Assembly: GCA_000827325.1 (NCBI GenBank)
Contig: KN832881.1
Coordinates: forward strand, 1,076,616-1,140,615
Source of the DNA: Oidiodendron maius Zn
Taxonomy: Eukaryota; Ascomycota; Leotiomycetes; Myxotrichaceae
Direction: 5' to 3'
Length of the DNA stretch: 64,000 bases
A model generated the notes under the pieces. It worked only from the letters and a program-made list of their open reading frames with translations. It was not told the DNA's origin and searched no databases. This document shows positions 35,802 to 47,877 of the stretch, one piece after another (positions within the stretch are counted from its first letter, which is position 1; each line of letters starts with the position of its first letter). The position numbers and the translations under genes were made by a program.

Positions 35802-36872
35802 TCGCTCTACATTCTGGCATATATCATAGGGTGCTCTGTATTTCTATTCCTAAGTTGGATTTATTGGAGTCATTCAATCTAGCTTGCCATCTCATGGTGG
35901 CGTAATAATACCTATTGAAGGAAATATAGCTTGAATACAAGTCTGAATATTCCAACGGATATTGCCAGCTATTCGTCTCCCTGGCGAGCAAGCGAAAGGG
36001 ACAAGTCGTCTAGTGCCTGATGGACTCGGTTTATCGCTGGCACTATGTGGCCAATGTCACCATGCGCAAGATGAGACATGGATCCAACGGCATCAAGGTT
36101 GCTCGGGCCGGCACATACTTTTCCTGGGTTTGCAATGCGGAACGGCCGTCATGCGAGCTCAGCCAACAACCCCTTAATGGTAAGCGATGTCCTTTAGCGA
36201 CCTCCTTACCTCAGAGGAGAACCTCGGAACTGGCTCAAGGGTCTCTAGCTTCATGGCTCCAGTGCATGGGTAGAAATATAACTACCAAGGTCTACTCCCT
36301 GAGTTGCTGCTGCCGAGAGCTTGGTGGAACGTCAATATCGGTCGTCAATTGTAGACTGCCTTTGTCTTGAAGAGGACCGTACACCGTGAGATTTTTTTTT
36401 ACTTGCTGCCTCTCTGTAAACAACGACAAATATATTATCCGGTTCTAGCTATGTCTACCGTCTCTGATCTCTTGGTTCGGATAAAATTTTCGGTGCTGAG
36501 TGATAATAAGCATCAATCCAGTCAAATCGACCGCCTTTTCAAGTTCCTCCCTCGAGAATGCAGCTTAAGCACTAGTGATTGAATGATACAATATCGTCAG
36601 ACTACTATTCGGTGGAGATATCAATATCATCGATATTGTGTTGTCTACTGCCCTTGCAGCTCGGGTTCCACACTTGCATAGCCCATGAAGCACTCGAAGG
36701 TTACGCCAGGGCATCCATGTGAGCAACCTGCAGCAATCTGCCGGTTGAGATGAGCTTTGACCAAAGCACGCACATGGCGGTGGCAAGCCAACGTAACAGT
36801 GACCAAAATAGGGAAGATTGCATCACGGCAGGCCCAAGGTACCATGTAAAGTAATTTGACTGCATTCGCCTC
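35802..36872. other. Convergent intergenic region with small open frames
   Basis: 1.07 kb. A plus-strand frame from ATG 36020 (MDSVYRWHYVANVTMRKMRH) is followed by a good donor (GTAAGCG near 36180), and a 66-codon Cys/His-rich minus frame lies at 36645-36845. Neither resembles a family I know, so I leave both uncalled. Confidence 0.3.
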
Positions 36873-37793
36873 CTAGGCACCTAGCATCTCTTTGATGGTC
36901 TCTTCGATAGGCTTCTGTTTCACTCCTTTGCTTAATAAAAGGTCTTGCAACGTTGTATCAGAGATATTGCACTCATTTTCCTCCAATGCAACATATGTCG
37001 TCGACCACCATTCGACGCTTCCTCTATCCCTTCCCATTGTGGTATAAAATTCTACATACTCATCACGCGAAACAGTTTTCACATGAATATCTCCCTTCTT
37101 AATCTTGGAGATAATGGTGGCAATATCTCTCAAGCTCTGGGCTCTCGATCCTGACAGGTAGAGTGTTCTCCCAGTGTACGTCGTCGAAGGATCCGCAATA
37201 ACCAAGGCAGTTGCCAAGCCCAGATCCGCAATTGCAGTCCAACTGATTAAACCATCTCCAGCTGTGACAATCTCGGTGCGCACATCATTATTAAGATTAT
37301 AATAGCCAAGATATAAAGGCCACGACTCGTTATATAGCCCCTCCCTAATAATGGTAATTTTGACATCTGTCAAGCGCTTGAGAAAGGCTTCAGTGCGGAG
37401 ATGAGCCAGCATCACACTGGCAAGAGATTCAGATCCGAAAGCCAAGGAGGTGTAATATATATGCTCCACCCCCGCTCTTCGGGCAGCTTGGATAGCATTC
37501 ATGTGATGTCGTTCGCGGCCAACCTGGGCATTGTGGAAATCCAACTCTATACGAGGAGTCGATACAAGAAAAAGTTTTGTACAGCCAGTAAATGCTACGA
37601 GCATTGAATCTGGGTCCTCATAATTAGACTGACGGATAGTAATCCCTAGTGCTCTCAGGGAATTCCATCTCGCGTCCGTGGGAGTTGATGAGGTACACAC
37701 GACGAGCTTCTGGGGCGGGATAAGAGCATGTTGCAGAATCGCCTGAAGAACAGCTCCGCCAATTTTCCCTGTGCACGCCGTTAATGCAAGCAT
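36873..37793 (-). CDS. NmrA-like NAD(P)-binding protein
   Basis: Intronless gene of 306 residues from ATG 37793. The N-terminus ALTACTGKIGGAVLQAIL is a Rossmann dinucleotide-binding loop of the atypical SDR class, close to the usual GATGxxG. It is followed by KLVVCTSST, SNYEDPDSMLVAFTGCTKLFLVS, RAGVEHIYYTSLAFGSES, and later TGRTLYLSGSRAQSLRDIA. NmrA-type proteins sense NAD(P) redox state or reduce small molecules such as quinones or azo compounds. The active role of this member cannot be told from the sequence. The loop lacks its first Gly, which may weaken or change cofactor choice. Confidence 0.85.
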   Translation of the reverse strand: MLALTACTGKIGGAVLQAILQHALIPPQKLVVCTSSTPTDARWNSLRALGITIRQSNYEDPDSMLVAFTGCTKLFLVSTPRIELDFHNAQVGRERHHMNAIQAARRAGVEHIYYTSLAFGSESLASVMLAHLRTEAFLKRLTDVKITIIREGLYNESWPLYLGYYNLNNDVRTEIVTAGDGLISWTAIADLGLATALVIADPSTTYTGRTLYLSGSRAQSLRDIATIISKIKKGDIHVKTVSRDEYVEFYTTMGRDRGSVEWWSTTYVALEENECNISDTTLQDLLLSKGVKQKPIEETIKEMLGA

Positions 37794-38811
37794 TGTTCTA
37801 TGGGGTGGTACATATTCGACGTTAATATATAGGAATCGAGGTATATATCGGAAAGAAGGAAGAGTGGGGCTGCGGCACGAATCTCTACAACTTGACGCTC
37901 AGGTAAGACATTTGCCATATCTAGTAATTCCCCAAATACAAATTCTCAAAGCGGCAATAGTCCACAAAATGGTGAGTAATGTATCCAGAATCCTGTCAAA
38001 CTGGATAGACCATTTCAAGATACAACCATATAGGAGCATAGCCTATGTCTAGCAACTAGTGAACAGTAAGACGAATACGTAGAGTCTGCTCTCCAGCCAA
38101 TTTACAAATACATTGTCCCTTTGTAGCATTCATGCCTTCCAACACTAGCCCTAACTCTTATGCTCTTAAGATCTAATGACTTACCACCGAGACGTCCATG
38201 GTGTTGTTACGATTAGGAAAGCTAAGAATAATATAAGACGGGATTTAAGAGCAAAAGGTTTAATCAGCAAATAGTTGCTAGCTACAAATCATTTATAACT
38301 GAATTAATCCAGACTTATATTGTCATCTGACGTCTGTTAACGAATTCATTTGAATAATAGTCACTAGTATCCAGCTCGATTCAAAGCACTCGCTTTCTGC
38401 TGTAAATCATATATTCCTTGCAATCGAACTTCAGAGTGGAGGAAAGGAAACTGTGAGGCATTATGAAGTCATAGAGTCAGCTCGAGCGCCAGATAGCATG
38501 GCTTATTTGAGACAATACGTCGATACGTATTACAATTCGCGCAGATTGCAATTGCGATGTTATATGGCTGTTCCGCAGCACAGATGGATGTAGCTGCGTA
38601 GCTGTTCGAAGGGGGAAATTAACCGAGAAGCTCAAGCTTCTAGTAATGACGTCTCGCGCCCCCTCTAGCTGTAGAATGAATATATCTCACTTCTCCGCTA
38701 TCACACAGGTAGTCGTAACAACATCCTGTGGCGAATTGTGACATGGCTATTTCACCAAGGAGTTCAAGGGACTACATACAATAGCCGGGTGTAACTCCAT
38801 CATCCCTCACT
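37794..38811. other. Divergent AT-rich intergenic region
   Basis: 1.02 kb between the NmrA-like and RMD1 starts. AT-rich from about 38000 to 38450, with no coding signal recognised. Confidence 0.35.
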
Positions 38812-40693
38812 ATGTCGACGGCTGCCGTGTCGGGTAGAAGAGGGCCGTCAGTTCTCGTAGGTCTCTCGATTCCTGGCAATACAAGACTCTGTAATTGAAG
38901 CCATTGCTGACATATTCAGGTCACTGACTCGCGAGAGCGCAACCCTATGGCGCGCAGTACTGCCCACCGGCCCAATTCCACCGGTTCAGGTGCAACTCGA
39001 AACAGGGCGCCAACACGATTCATTTCCGTCGATAACGTCTTGCAATATGCGTCGGAGGTGCCATCAGGTCAAGCCCGAGGGCCTCCTGGACGCAAAATGC
39101 CCCCAGTGCCTCAGAAACGCTCTAGTGGAGTACCGATTATGGGACCAAGGATAGCACCACAGAGCGCGCTGGGGCGAAGCACAAAAGTTAGTGAAAAGCT
39201 GGTTTTGATCCCAGAGGCTGAAGGCGGAGAGGGTTCGGATGAGGAGAGTCATCCAGATGAAGAGGGCGGCCCGCCAAAGGATTCCGAAATTGACGTGTTG
39301 AGAAAGAGAGGGGGTATTCGAGGACAGAGTTACGCAGAGAGATTACCAAAGGTCGAAAGGACTCAACAACTAGCAAGAGTAACCGCATATTGTACCGCTC
39401 AGGGCTATAAGATGAAAGCCACCGCTGCATTCGTCAGGGATATGCATGGTGCAAAGACAAAATTGTACGACGACTGCTTATACACCGTGTACCATCTACC
39501 CTTATTGCCAGGAAACGAAGGATTCAGAATCCGGAGCAGCCCTGCCTTAAAGAGCCCTGGCGGCAAGGCGGTTCTAGATGAAGAAATCGAAAGGAGCGAA
39601 CGGAGAGATTATCACGAAGGATACTTCGAGGATACAGATACCTATGGTGTCCGGGGAGGAGAGGAAAGTCCTCGGGACGAGAGCACTGCGGACCGAATCA
39701 AGCGAGAGGAAGAGGAAAGGTGGGAAAGAGAGAAGACGCATGGTCTGGCACAAGGGCGGAGAGTGGATAGTCCGCATCGAATCGCGCCCGATGCCACAGC
39801 ATTTGCTGAGATGTTCGTCTTCTCGTACGGCGTTGTCGTATTCTGGAATTTTACGGAACGTCAAGAGAAGGATATCTTAGCAGACTTGACCTTCTCCGGG
39901 CACGAGACTGGCATCTCGCTTGTTACAAGACCACTGGAAGAAGAAGATTTCGAAACGGAGGAGCTCCACTTCGAATATAACCCTCTAACCGAACGTCCTA
40001 GGGTATTTAACGACATGATAACTTTGAGAAGTGGCGACCATATGATAAAGCTGGCAATGAGCCACGCGATTGCGCAAAGCACCAAGCTTAGTTTCTTTGA
40101 AGAGAGAATGAATCAGACTATGTTGGACGCCCAACACGTTCCTAAGCATCTAGCTCTGACAGGCGAGCTCGGTATGTCTCGAACGCAGATAGTTCAAATA
40201 CTGGGCCGTCTTTTCAAGAGCAGAGTGGATGTTAATCTCTGTAAGTTGCATTGACCAACTTTATCCAGCCATCCATTGACGATTTCTAGCATCTAATATT
40301 CTGGACGTACCAAACTTTTTCTGGGATTCGGAACCTACTCTACACCCTCTGTATACCGGCATTCGAGAATACCTTGAAATTACGCCACGCATCCAAGTCC
40401 TTAATGAGCGCTGTAAGGTCTTTCTTGAGCTAGCAGAGATTCTCAGCGATAGTATTGCAGACACGAGGATGAGCACCATCACCTGGATCATTATCGTCCT
40501 CATCGTCATCAGCATCTTGGTTACGGTCTCCGAGGTCGGCTTGAGATTTGGGATTCTTAGCAGAGGTAAGGCGGATAAAGTGCCACTGCACGATCTCAGT
40601 GGGAGGAATTTCTCCCGCGTGGACTTTACCACTCCCCAAATAGAGGCTATTTGCGGTAGGCAGATTGTGGGTCCAACCTTTGCGGACTCTTAA
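38812..40693 (+). CDS. RMD1: RMD1/DUF155 family protein
   Basis: Three exons (38812-38856, 38920-40240, 40290-40693) encode 589 residues. Exon 1 supplies MSTAAVSGRRGPSVL. The N-terminus is basic and disordered. The DUF155 domain lies in the second half: ARVTAYCTAQGY, AEMFVFSYGVVVFWNFTERQ, LRSGDHMIKLAMSHAIAQS, KLSFFEERM, and LNERCKVFLELAEILSD. A transmembrane segment follows (STITWIIIVLIVISILVTV) with a short tail. Yeast Rmd1/Rmd8 are required for sporulation, and the human relative RMND1 supports mitochondrial translation. The cellular location here is not shown by the sequence. Confidence 0.9.
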
Positions 40694-41531
40694 ATTAGAA
40701 CAGGTTGGTTAGGATGGGGACCGACATGGCGTAATCTGGCGTGGTGTCAGGCGTATGGGTGCGACCGTAAGATACAGGAAAATTAGTCTGCTGTGAATAA
40801 ATTTAGGCTTGTCGATAATCAGCTATATGACTGGAAGACGTCAGTTATCTTATCGGCTTAATCCCGAGTTGTGGTGATCGAGTTGGCAGTGTTGTAGTGG
40901 CTATCCCGTAGCATAGACGGGAACATCACTGAACGATGTATGGTAGGGTTATATATCCAAGAGTTATTTATCAGATACGGTAGAGATCTATCTCATAAGA
41001 ATTCCATGTCTACAGAGTTTTCGATAAATCATTTCTTGAGTAGACTTCCTAAGCGCCTTTGCCTTAGATCAATCTAGTCCTCCTTGGAGCATTGCTTGCC
41101 ATAGTCTAATATCAATCTGGCCATCTGTCATCTGCTTAGCCCTTAATATGCTACCCCGTGACACTTTGGATTTATGGCGAAGCAGGTATAGACACAGAGC
41201 GTAATGGTCTATGTCCTCAAATATAGATGTGTCTAAGTTATGCAGGTGTTATCATCGACCTAAAGTGAGTACTCTTTCATATATACTGTAATGGCGCTGG
41301 TAATCCGGTTGCATGTGATCGCGCTACCTATTCATGTCGTCGCATTATTGAAACTAAGCTTGCCGTTATAAACTCAATATTGTCGCAACTTCCTTCTGAG
41401 CACTTCAAACTCTATATTTGTTTCCAGGTATGCTACATGTATCATTTTGGCCAGTACCAACAACCGCTCCCAGGGCGCTAAGTTCCGGTGTGATAAGCAA
41501 AATAGTCTCTATACCCCTCCACTAAGTTCAA
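40694..41531. other. Convergent intergenic region, AT-rich
   Basis: 838 bp between the RMD1 and DUR3 3' ends. AT-rich with many in-frame stops; no gene or clear repeat seen. Confidence 0.4.
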
Positions 41532-43865
41532 TTATTGAGTCTCAATACCATTCTTCTCAGAAACTTCCATCTCCTTACTCGGTGGAGTGTCTTGTCCATC
41601 TTTACTACCACCCTTCTGGCCTTCGACATATACGGCTTCGGAGGTATGGTAGGTAGATGGGTGCTGTTTGCCAGAGATATCAAGGTAGATGGCCTTGAAG
41701 GTGTGGTAGAGATCGTCTTTGCCTTCCCAGACGGGGAAAACACCAACGCATAGCAGAGAACCGATTAGCCAAATGATACCGACAACAACCCAACCAGTGA
41801 AAAATTTCTTGGAGAATATATACCCCGTTCCATACATTGGCATCGGCCACAGGACCAGGAGAGCAAACGTTAGAAAGACGGTCATTGTCTTTGCGATTTT
41901 TGAGGCTCGGAGAAGCTTCTGCTGCTCAATTGCTTCATCTTCGGCTGAGACGTTTGCTTCGCCTGGGATAAGCTCGAGATCGATGTGTGCCGCTTCTGCC
42001 AGGTCGTGATCATCGCCCTTCCTGATTGCCGCCATAGAAGCCCAGTTGTACTTGTCAAGGCCGAATATTAAGGTGAAAACCGGAACGAATATGAGCGGCG
42101 AGAGGAGAGCTACGACGTTGCCGGCGAGCATCGGATTATTCGAGCCAGTGCAATCGACATTGAGGGTACCACATTCCTTCTTGGCTGTGACTAACCACGC
42201 TATCAAAGCGCAGGCGAGCCCGAGAGGGGGTGTGAGCGTGGCAGTCCATTTGTTCTGGCCAGACCACATTAGTGCGAGGGTTGCCGGGAGGACTGCGGAA
42301 GAGATGATCACGCCCATCATGAGGTATAAGTATCCCATACTGACACCGGCATAAAATAGTCCAACCGAAAATGCGGCCATGAATAAGCCGAAGCCAATAA
42401 CCATTGCATGAGACATGTATATTAGCTTTCTACCAGAAGCCTCGGTGTCAAAGTAGGTGTGATATATGTCATAGGTGAAGATGGAAGAGACGGCAATCAA
42501 CTCGGCAGAGCTAGCTGATGTCACAGCCATGAACACCATTAGAAGGGTGGCGACGGCGCCGCCCTTTCCAAGAAGTGCAACTGCCGCATACGGCAACACT
42601 AGGCCGGCAGAGACATCTGCAGGATCCATGCGATTTGGATAGGTTGGAAAGACTGGGTTTCCCTCGAGAGCCAGGGCCACTAAGCCCATGGTAGTAGCGC
42701 AAAGCCAGGGGATTGCGAACCAGCTTATCCCACCCATGATATATCCTGGAAGAGCATGAACAGGATGGGCAGCAATGGCCTTGTTATAATATCCGTTGTC
42801 TAGAAACACGCTATAACCCAGTCAGAGAGCATCTGAATGATGTTGAATGTAGACTCACGTTCCGAAATTACCGACAATATTGATAACGAAGAAGATGGCG
42901 CCCTCCTTACTCCGCATAGTTAAGTACGAACCCGCTGCATTGCCATCGACTGGGTGCTCGGCAGCTGCCTTTACCAGAAGATCAAATACTGCGCCGGGAG
43001 ATCCCAGGACGTCGCTAGTAGTGTATGCAGTAAATGCAAAGACGAGGATAATGACGATAAGCATAAAAGTATGAACCTGAATACTATTAGGACGGGCTAC
43101 GTTTTTGTCCATTTCCGTCGGCACTTACCCAATCTGTCAAGAATGTGGCTTTGATACCTCCAAACATGGTATACAAAACGACCCCTAGAGGAAGCAAGAA
43201 GCAAGCTGCTGGTGTAGGCATTCCTGTAAGTGATGACACCACCGCGGATCCTCCGGTCAGTAGCATTGCTGTCACGAGGATGTTGGTCATGAGTCCAAAG
43301 ACTGTGAAGACAGCGTGGGTGATTGTGCCGTATCGCGCCTTGATAACTTCGAGGAAAGTCTATTTGATTAGAATCTCCACGGCCGTGATATCAGGCTTTT
43401 AGGGGACTCACGTGTGCATTGGGAGCTCTTCGTTTAAGCTCAATGGCGATGGTTGCAAACAAAATAATCTGCACCGTTGCTCCGCTTGCATACCAGAAGG
43501 GTCCGGAGACACCATACTTATATGCAACGGCAGAAGACTGTAGTAAAGTCGCTGCCCAAGTCCACGATGAGGTCGCTTCGATTATGGTCAGTGTCATTGT
43601 ACCACTTCTCGATCTTTATTAACTTACTTGCGGATGCGACGAGTCCAGACTTGACAGTTCTTCCGGCGGTGCTGAACATCTCGGACGTCTGTAGCTCATG
43701 GTTGTAACGCTTGAGGATCCAGGTGACGAGAATCTATAGGAGATATCAGGGAATATACTAGCAGACCCAGAGATGCTAGCCTACCATGCCCAGGGCAAAC
43801 AGAGCACCGATACCCAGGACCACTCCATATCCCCAGCCCACGTTGAGGGGAGGAGCAATCGCCAT
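41532..43865 (-). CDS. DUR3: Urea active transporter DUR3
   Basis: Six exons (43785-43865, 43628-43733, 43412-43575, 43129-43359, 42859-43076, 41532-42810) encode 692 residues. The protein is a sodium:solute symporter-family permease with about 15 membrane segments, from [20 protein letters not shown] to [23 protein letters not shown]3 signatures include [62 protein letters not shown] and [19 protein letters not shown]. The family imports urea (and polyamines in yeast) with protons under nitrogen limitation. Three of the five introns (43077-43128, 43360-43411, 43576-43627) are each 52 nt. The C-terminal tail is hydrophilic. Confidence 0.94.
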
Positions 43866-44287
43866 CTTAGCACGTAACTTCCCAATGGGTCAGGGATGGG
43901 CTGTGCACAGGTATTTGGCAATGACGTGCTCTCTCAGCTTAAGAAGCTATACTTGACGACAGTTGAGAGTGTGATGGCAATTGCAGAGGCGGAGAGAGAG
44001 AGAAACAAGACGACGCGGGACGTAAGGGAAGAGGATAGAGGAAAAGTCGCGAGACCAGAAGTCCAACATATACTAGACATAGTTCAGATATTCGGCGGCC
44101 CACCGATAAACGGAGGCGCGAAAAAGAAGAATCATAACCATCAATCATCTTAATTTGATAAGGCGCAGAGATAAGGTGCTGGCCCCTGACGAAAAGGGGC
44201 TAAGCGAGGGGTGCTGATTGGTCCCGTCGAATGCTCCAGATGGGGAAGCGAGACCGCTTATCGAAATATTGCGGCAGAGAGTGACAG

Positions 44288-44410
44288 AGTAGCAGAGAGC
44301 AGGACAGGAGTAGCAGAGAGCAGGACAGGAGTGGCAGAGACCAGGGTAGGAGTGGCAGAGACCAAGACAGGAGTGGCAGAGACCAGGACAGGAGTGGCAG
44401 GAGTGGCAGA
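44288..44410. repeat. 21-bp tandem minisatellite
   Basis: Five near-identical 21-base units (consensus agtggcagagaccaggacag plus g, first two with agtagcagagagc) run from 44288 to 44392, followed by two truncated units. The unit length is a multiple of three, so frames stay open through it. Confidence 0.9.
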
Positions 44411-44742
44411 AAATCGGGGGGCCCCGACCCCAAGACATGGTCGACAGCCCCCCACTCCACGCTCGGCACCTTGTGAAGACCCAAGCATCTGCTTACCCGC
44501 CCTCATTAATCGGACCCGTTCGTTCATGGGCCTTGCGGGGGGGGAGCATGGAGCACTGCATGTTGGCCGGTCCCGAGGAGATAGGCTGTGCGACAGGCGT
44601 GGCGGGAGGACTGGGCAAAGATATGAGGTAAGGGAGACAGATGGCCATCGTAACAGCGAGATTGCTTTTTGCAGCTCTCCATTCCCCCGGACGTATCAAG
44701 GGCCGGAGTCTCATTTGGCGGCATGCCACAGCCATGCTCATA

Positions 44743-44762
44743 CCCCCCCCCCCCCCCCCCCC
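44743..44762. repeat. Poly-C run of 20
   Basis: Twenty consecutive cytosines on the plus strand. Its length is prone to sequencing error and polymerase slippage; G-quadruplex formation on the other strand is possible. Confidence 0.9.
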
Positions 44763-45417
44763 AAGGTGATCGCCAATATCGGCCAGATCCGCCGTGCGCT
44801 CAATCCGTTACTATACTCTTATTACCTACTTATGTAACTACTAGTCGTGTAAAACTTATCAAACCTAGGAGAGATATTCTAGTAGTGGTACAGCGCCCTC
44901 AAACTGATTACTCCAGTACGACGATTAATTATCTATATGGCCATACATCTACAGGTCTAAACGCCTTCGTCTACTGGCAAGTATGTATCCATAGTACTAA
45001 CTAATGCCCCGTTGAGAGAAACTAGGATTTTGACGCGGTACCCACCTTCACTCTTAATTGGCACTTCAGAAGCGGCTTTCAATTGAATCTCCAAGCAGTA
45101 ATGAGGGCCATACCTCTAACATTGGCATTCGCAACGCTAAGAATTATATCCATGCGACTATCTTGTACACGCCGGCTTCCCGCCGATTATTAGCCCTGAC
45201 CTTATATCATGCAGCATTGAAGAACTCCTCCCGCTGTTCGCTTCTCTGTTTTCCATCTGTCATGCCAAAGATACGCCGCGCAGCAATGTGGGCCGTCAGT
45301 CCCAAGAAACGAACGCCGATGAGAGTCCTCGCGCCTCCAACCAACAAGTATACATATATGCTCGATAAATCACCCACCTTCGCCTTGGTATTGTTACTGT
45401 CGCTCTAGAAATCCACG

Positions 45418-45916
45418 CTATCCGTATTGCATCTGTGGCGCCGGTTTTGGTGCGCCCGTTGGCTGTGGTCCCGCCCAGGCCGGCTGTGTTGGCCCTCCCG
45501 TCGGTGGGGCTTGATTCTGCAATGGCACCGCGCCCCCATTCTGCTGCATCATACGCATCTGTTGGATCACGTCGCCGCGATGTGCTAAGGGCTGAGCGAA
45601 GTTGCAGATGGGGCACGCGACATCCTCGTAGCCGTGAATGCTCAGGGGAATGACCGGGATAAAGCAGAACGTGAACCACGGATGTCGCTTGATGGCCGAG
45701 GCAGACCAGTTGCCCTGGAATCGGTCAGTACCGCTCGCGGGATAGGGGGATATGCGTCGAATACATACGCAGTTACGGCACTGGCATCGCAAGCCCTCAG
45801 CGCCTTCAAGCTCTGAGGTGAATTCTGAACGGCAGTTAGTCGTCCACAGCCGTGAGATGACGCTGTGGCTTCGGGTTCAGCGCACCTTGCTCCCCACAAG
45901 TAAATATTACACACAT
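45418..45916 (-). CDS. Small zinc-ribbon protein
   Basis: Three exons (45886-45916, 45769-45824, 45418-45714) encode 127 residues starting MCVIFTCGEQEF. Cysteines LRCQCRNC and DVACPICNFAQPL form a likely zinc ribbon around a hydrophobic centre, HPWFTFCFIPVIPLSIHGY, which may be membrane-associated. The tail is Gln/Pro/Gly-rich (QNQAPPTGGPTQP). I recall similar small fungal proteins with this CxCxxC...CPIC layout but no assigned function. Exons 1 and 2 are short, and both introns have good branch sites (GCTAACT-like CTAACTGCC, and TACTGACC). Confidence 0.78.
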
Positions 45917-47211
45917 ATCCTGCGGCTGAGTAGGGATGAATTTCGTATTTAAAGAGATTGTAATGTTACCCTCTCGAACGATGGCCGGAGGCGAGGACGA
46001 AGATAAAAGGAGAGCATTGCGCGTTCAGCTTGGACTATTCTCTGTGCGGCTGTGCGGCGTTTGCGTTGCATATCCGACCAAGCGGGTTATTGCGGCTGCC
46101 GTACCGCCTCAGTTCTACGGGAGTCGCTAGGGCGGCGCTAGCGCACATCCGACTGACGCCATGAAAATGTTTCCCGAAATTTTGAAGGCCTTTCTCCTTT
46201 CTCTCTCTTCAAGCGTCGTCCTCTTCAACGCTGCGTTTCTATGCTACAAACAGATACGTCTTGGCTTCTGGCCATGCTATCAGATCTCACGATCGCCATC
46301 CATATGCATATGAGAAATTCGGAGTACTCTTCACCCAACCTGCTTCCCCTTCCCCTGCGGAGGGGTGAACGGTCTGCCCGTGAGGGTTTGGCGTGATCCC
46401 ACGTCTGCAATTAGCATCAGAAAAGCAGGGCAGGCCTCTCCCTATATATCTACTCCTCGGAGGAGAGAAAAGGGCGAGTGTCTGTTCCTATGGGAGGGCT
46501 ATTGCGAAGATTGTGTGCGCGACAGCGCGACACTTAAGTACAATACGCGGCGTGCTGGTCTCTTGTTACGCTCCTACCAGGCGCGTTTCAGAGGCGGTAC
46601 AATTCGATTCCGATTACTCTGTTGAGGACGACGCTTCACCACTTTTGCTTCCCAGGTAAGATGTCTTCAACTCTTGATAATCAGAAAGGATACTACTAAT
46701 TTGAACTACTGTAAATGCAGCAACCTCGCCTATATTCAATAGCGCCTAAACCAACCCCGACACAATCTCCACCAAAGGGAACGCCCAATGACCCTTGGGC
46801 CTTGTACGTTGTTCTCCTATTATGCCGTCAATCGAATCTCACCAACTAAATACATCCAAAACAATAATGAGAATGAGTTACAAAACTTCACACTACCACT
46901 AGCGGCCTGCAGAATATTGGCTTTTCTTCTGCTCGTCTTGCACGTCCATCTCCGCCCTGACTCTGTCGTCCATACCAGTATTAAAGGAAACTTTATTGGT
47001 AGGCAGCTCCTCACTGTTGCCTCTGCCGGGATCGATCAAGCCTCTCGGCATTTTTAGTTCCGTGATCAAATCTCTGCAGAATTCTCGTCTCTCAGAGGCT
47101 GTATCGAGCAGTGGCCGGAGTTAGCGATTAGCCACTCAGATCTTATCTATCAAGCGGACCTTGCTTTGATAGCGAGTGCTGTTACAATCATAGCGACTCG
47201 CTTCACGAAGG
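45917..47211. other. Intergenic region with possible split small gene
   Basis: 1.3 kb. A well-formed intron (GTAAGATG donor near 46656, TACTAAT branch near 46690, ATGCAG acceptor ending 46720) is followed by a proline-rich frame, QQPRLYSIAPKPTPTQSPPK, and by another donor, GTACGTTG, near 46804. This suggests a small spliced transcript, but I cannot assemble a full reading frame. Not called as a gene. Confidence 0.3.
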
Positions 47212-47877
47212 CTAGAAGTAATAGCCCAGTCCAGAACACACACGGCTTAACTTCTTCTTCCGTACCTCAAATAGATTGTCGCCGTACCGATCATGATAAC
47301 GATATTGAGCCGCAGTCCCTAAGGCTTTGGGTCTTCTGATTTTCATGGCCCAAAGATTGTCCAAGATCTCTCTTGTTGCGTACTTCTTTATCTGTACAAT
47401 GTCTTTTTCGTATTCTAAATCAAACCTGATATAAAATGCTACGGCCGTTCTGAGTTGGTGTGATAGCTCCTTGATCGCCAGGCTAAATGCAAGGGCATCG
47501 CTCTTCTCTCTCACGACCTCTGTTCCGGCACTTCGACTGCTATGCTCATCAATGCTCCGTGATGGTCGAGACCCTGTAGTAGAGACTCTCAGTGGTCGAT
47601 CTTGTCGTCTTTTGTCTGTCCCCGATACCGATACCGATACCGACATCGACATCGATGAAATCGACTCTGGCGCGGGACTTTGAAATCTCGATTCATGAGC
47701 CCGAGTTATTGAGGTGGAGCTTCTGCTTCCGTCTCTCTCGTCCCAGATCAATGGTCGCAAGCGCGAATTAAGGTACACCGTGCTAAAGTTGTCTGGATCG
47801 ACATCAAGTGACCAGCGACTGCTATTGGTCCCTTGTAAGATGGCGAATGAATGTGTGTTGGGGTACCTGAAAGCCAT
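47212..47877 (-). CDS. Unrecognised protein
   Basis: ATG 47877 opens 221 codons starting MAFRYPNTHSFAILQGTNSS. The frame is open further upstream to about 47958, where TTGCAG with a TACTGATAC branch suggests a 3' splice site and an earlier exon I cannot place. The first half is Ser/Arg-rich, with the simple repeat SMSMSVSVSVSG encoded by six-base units. The second half is helical and charged (LAFSLAIKELSHQLRTAVAF, EYEKDIVQIKKYATREILDN). I know no family for it. It borders the AT-rich relic region, so it could be lineage-specific. Confidence 0.55.
   Translation of the reverse strand: MAFRYPNTHSFAILQGTNSSRWSLDVDPDNFSTVYLNSRLRPLIWDERDGSRSSTSITRAHESRFQSPAPESISSMSMSVSVSVSGTDKRRQDRPLRVSTTGSRPSRSIDEHSSRSAGTEVVREKSDALAFSLAIKELSHQLRTAVAFYIRFDLEYEKDIVQIKKYATREILDNLWAMKIRRPKALGTAAQYRYHDRYGDNLFEVRKKKLSRVCSGLGYYF
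47623..47658. repeat. Hexamer repeat within coding frame
   Basis: Six-base units cgatac (three copies), then cgacat (two) and cgatga form a 36-base tract. On the minus strand it encodes alternating Ser-Met/Ser-Val dipeptides in the protein above. Confidence 0.85.

Larger units (their letters stand above)
43866..45417. other. Gene-poor region with minisatellite and poly-C
   Basis: 1.55 kb upstream of DUR3. It contains a 21-bp minisatellite at 44288-44410 and a run of 20 C at 44743-44762. A 208-codon plus frame at 44211-44837 is largely a translation of these repeats, so I do not call it. DNA from about 44800 to 45060 is AT-rich. Confidence 0.4.

Noticed and set aside
36020-36370. 116-codon frame starting MDSVYRWHYV
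   Set aside because: Possible exon with a donor near 36180, but no partner exon or family found; insufficient support.
36645-36845. 66-codon Cys/His-rich minus frame
   Set aside because: No zinc-finger spacing recognised and no neighbouring exon; too short to support.
44211-44837. 208-codon plus-strand frame
   Set aside because: Mostly translation of the 21-bp minisatellite and poly-C run; no start context or domain.
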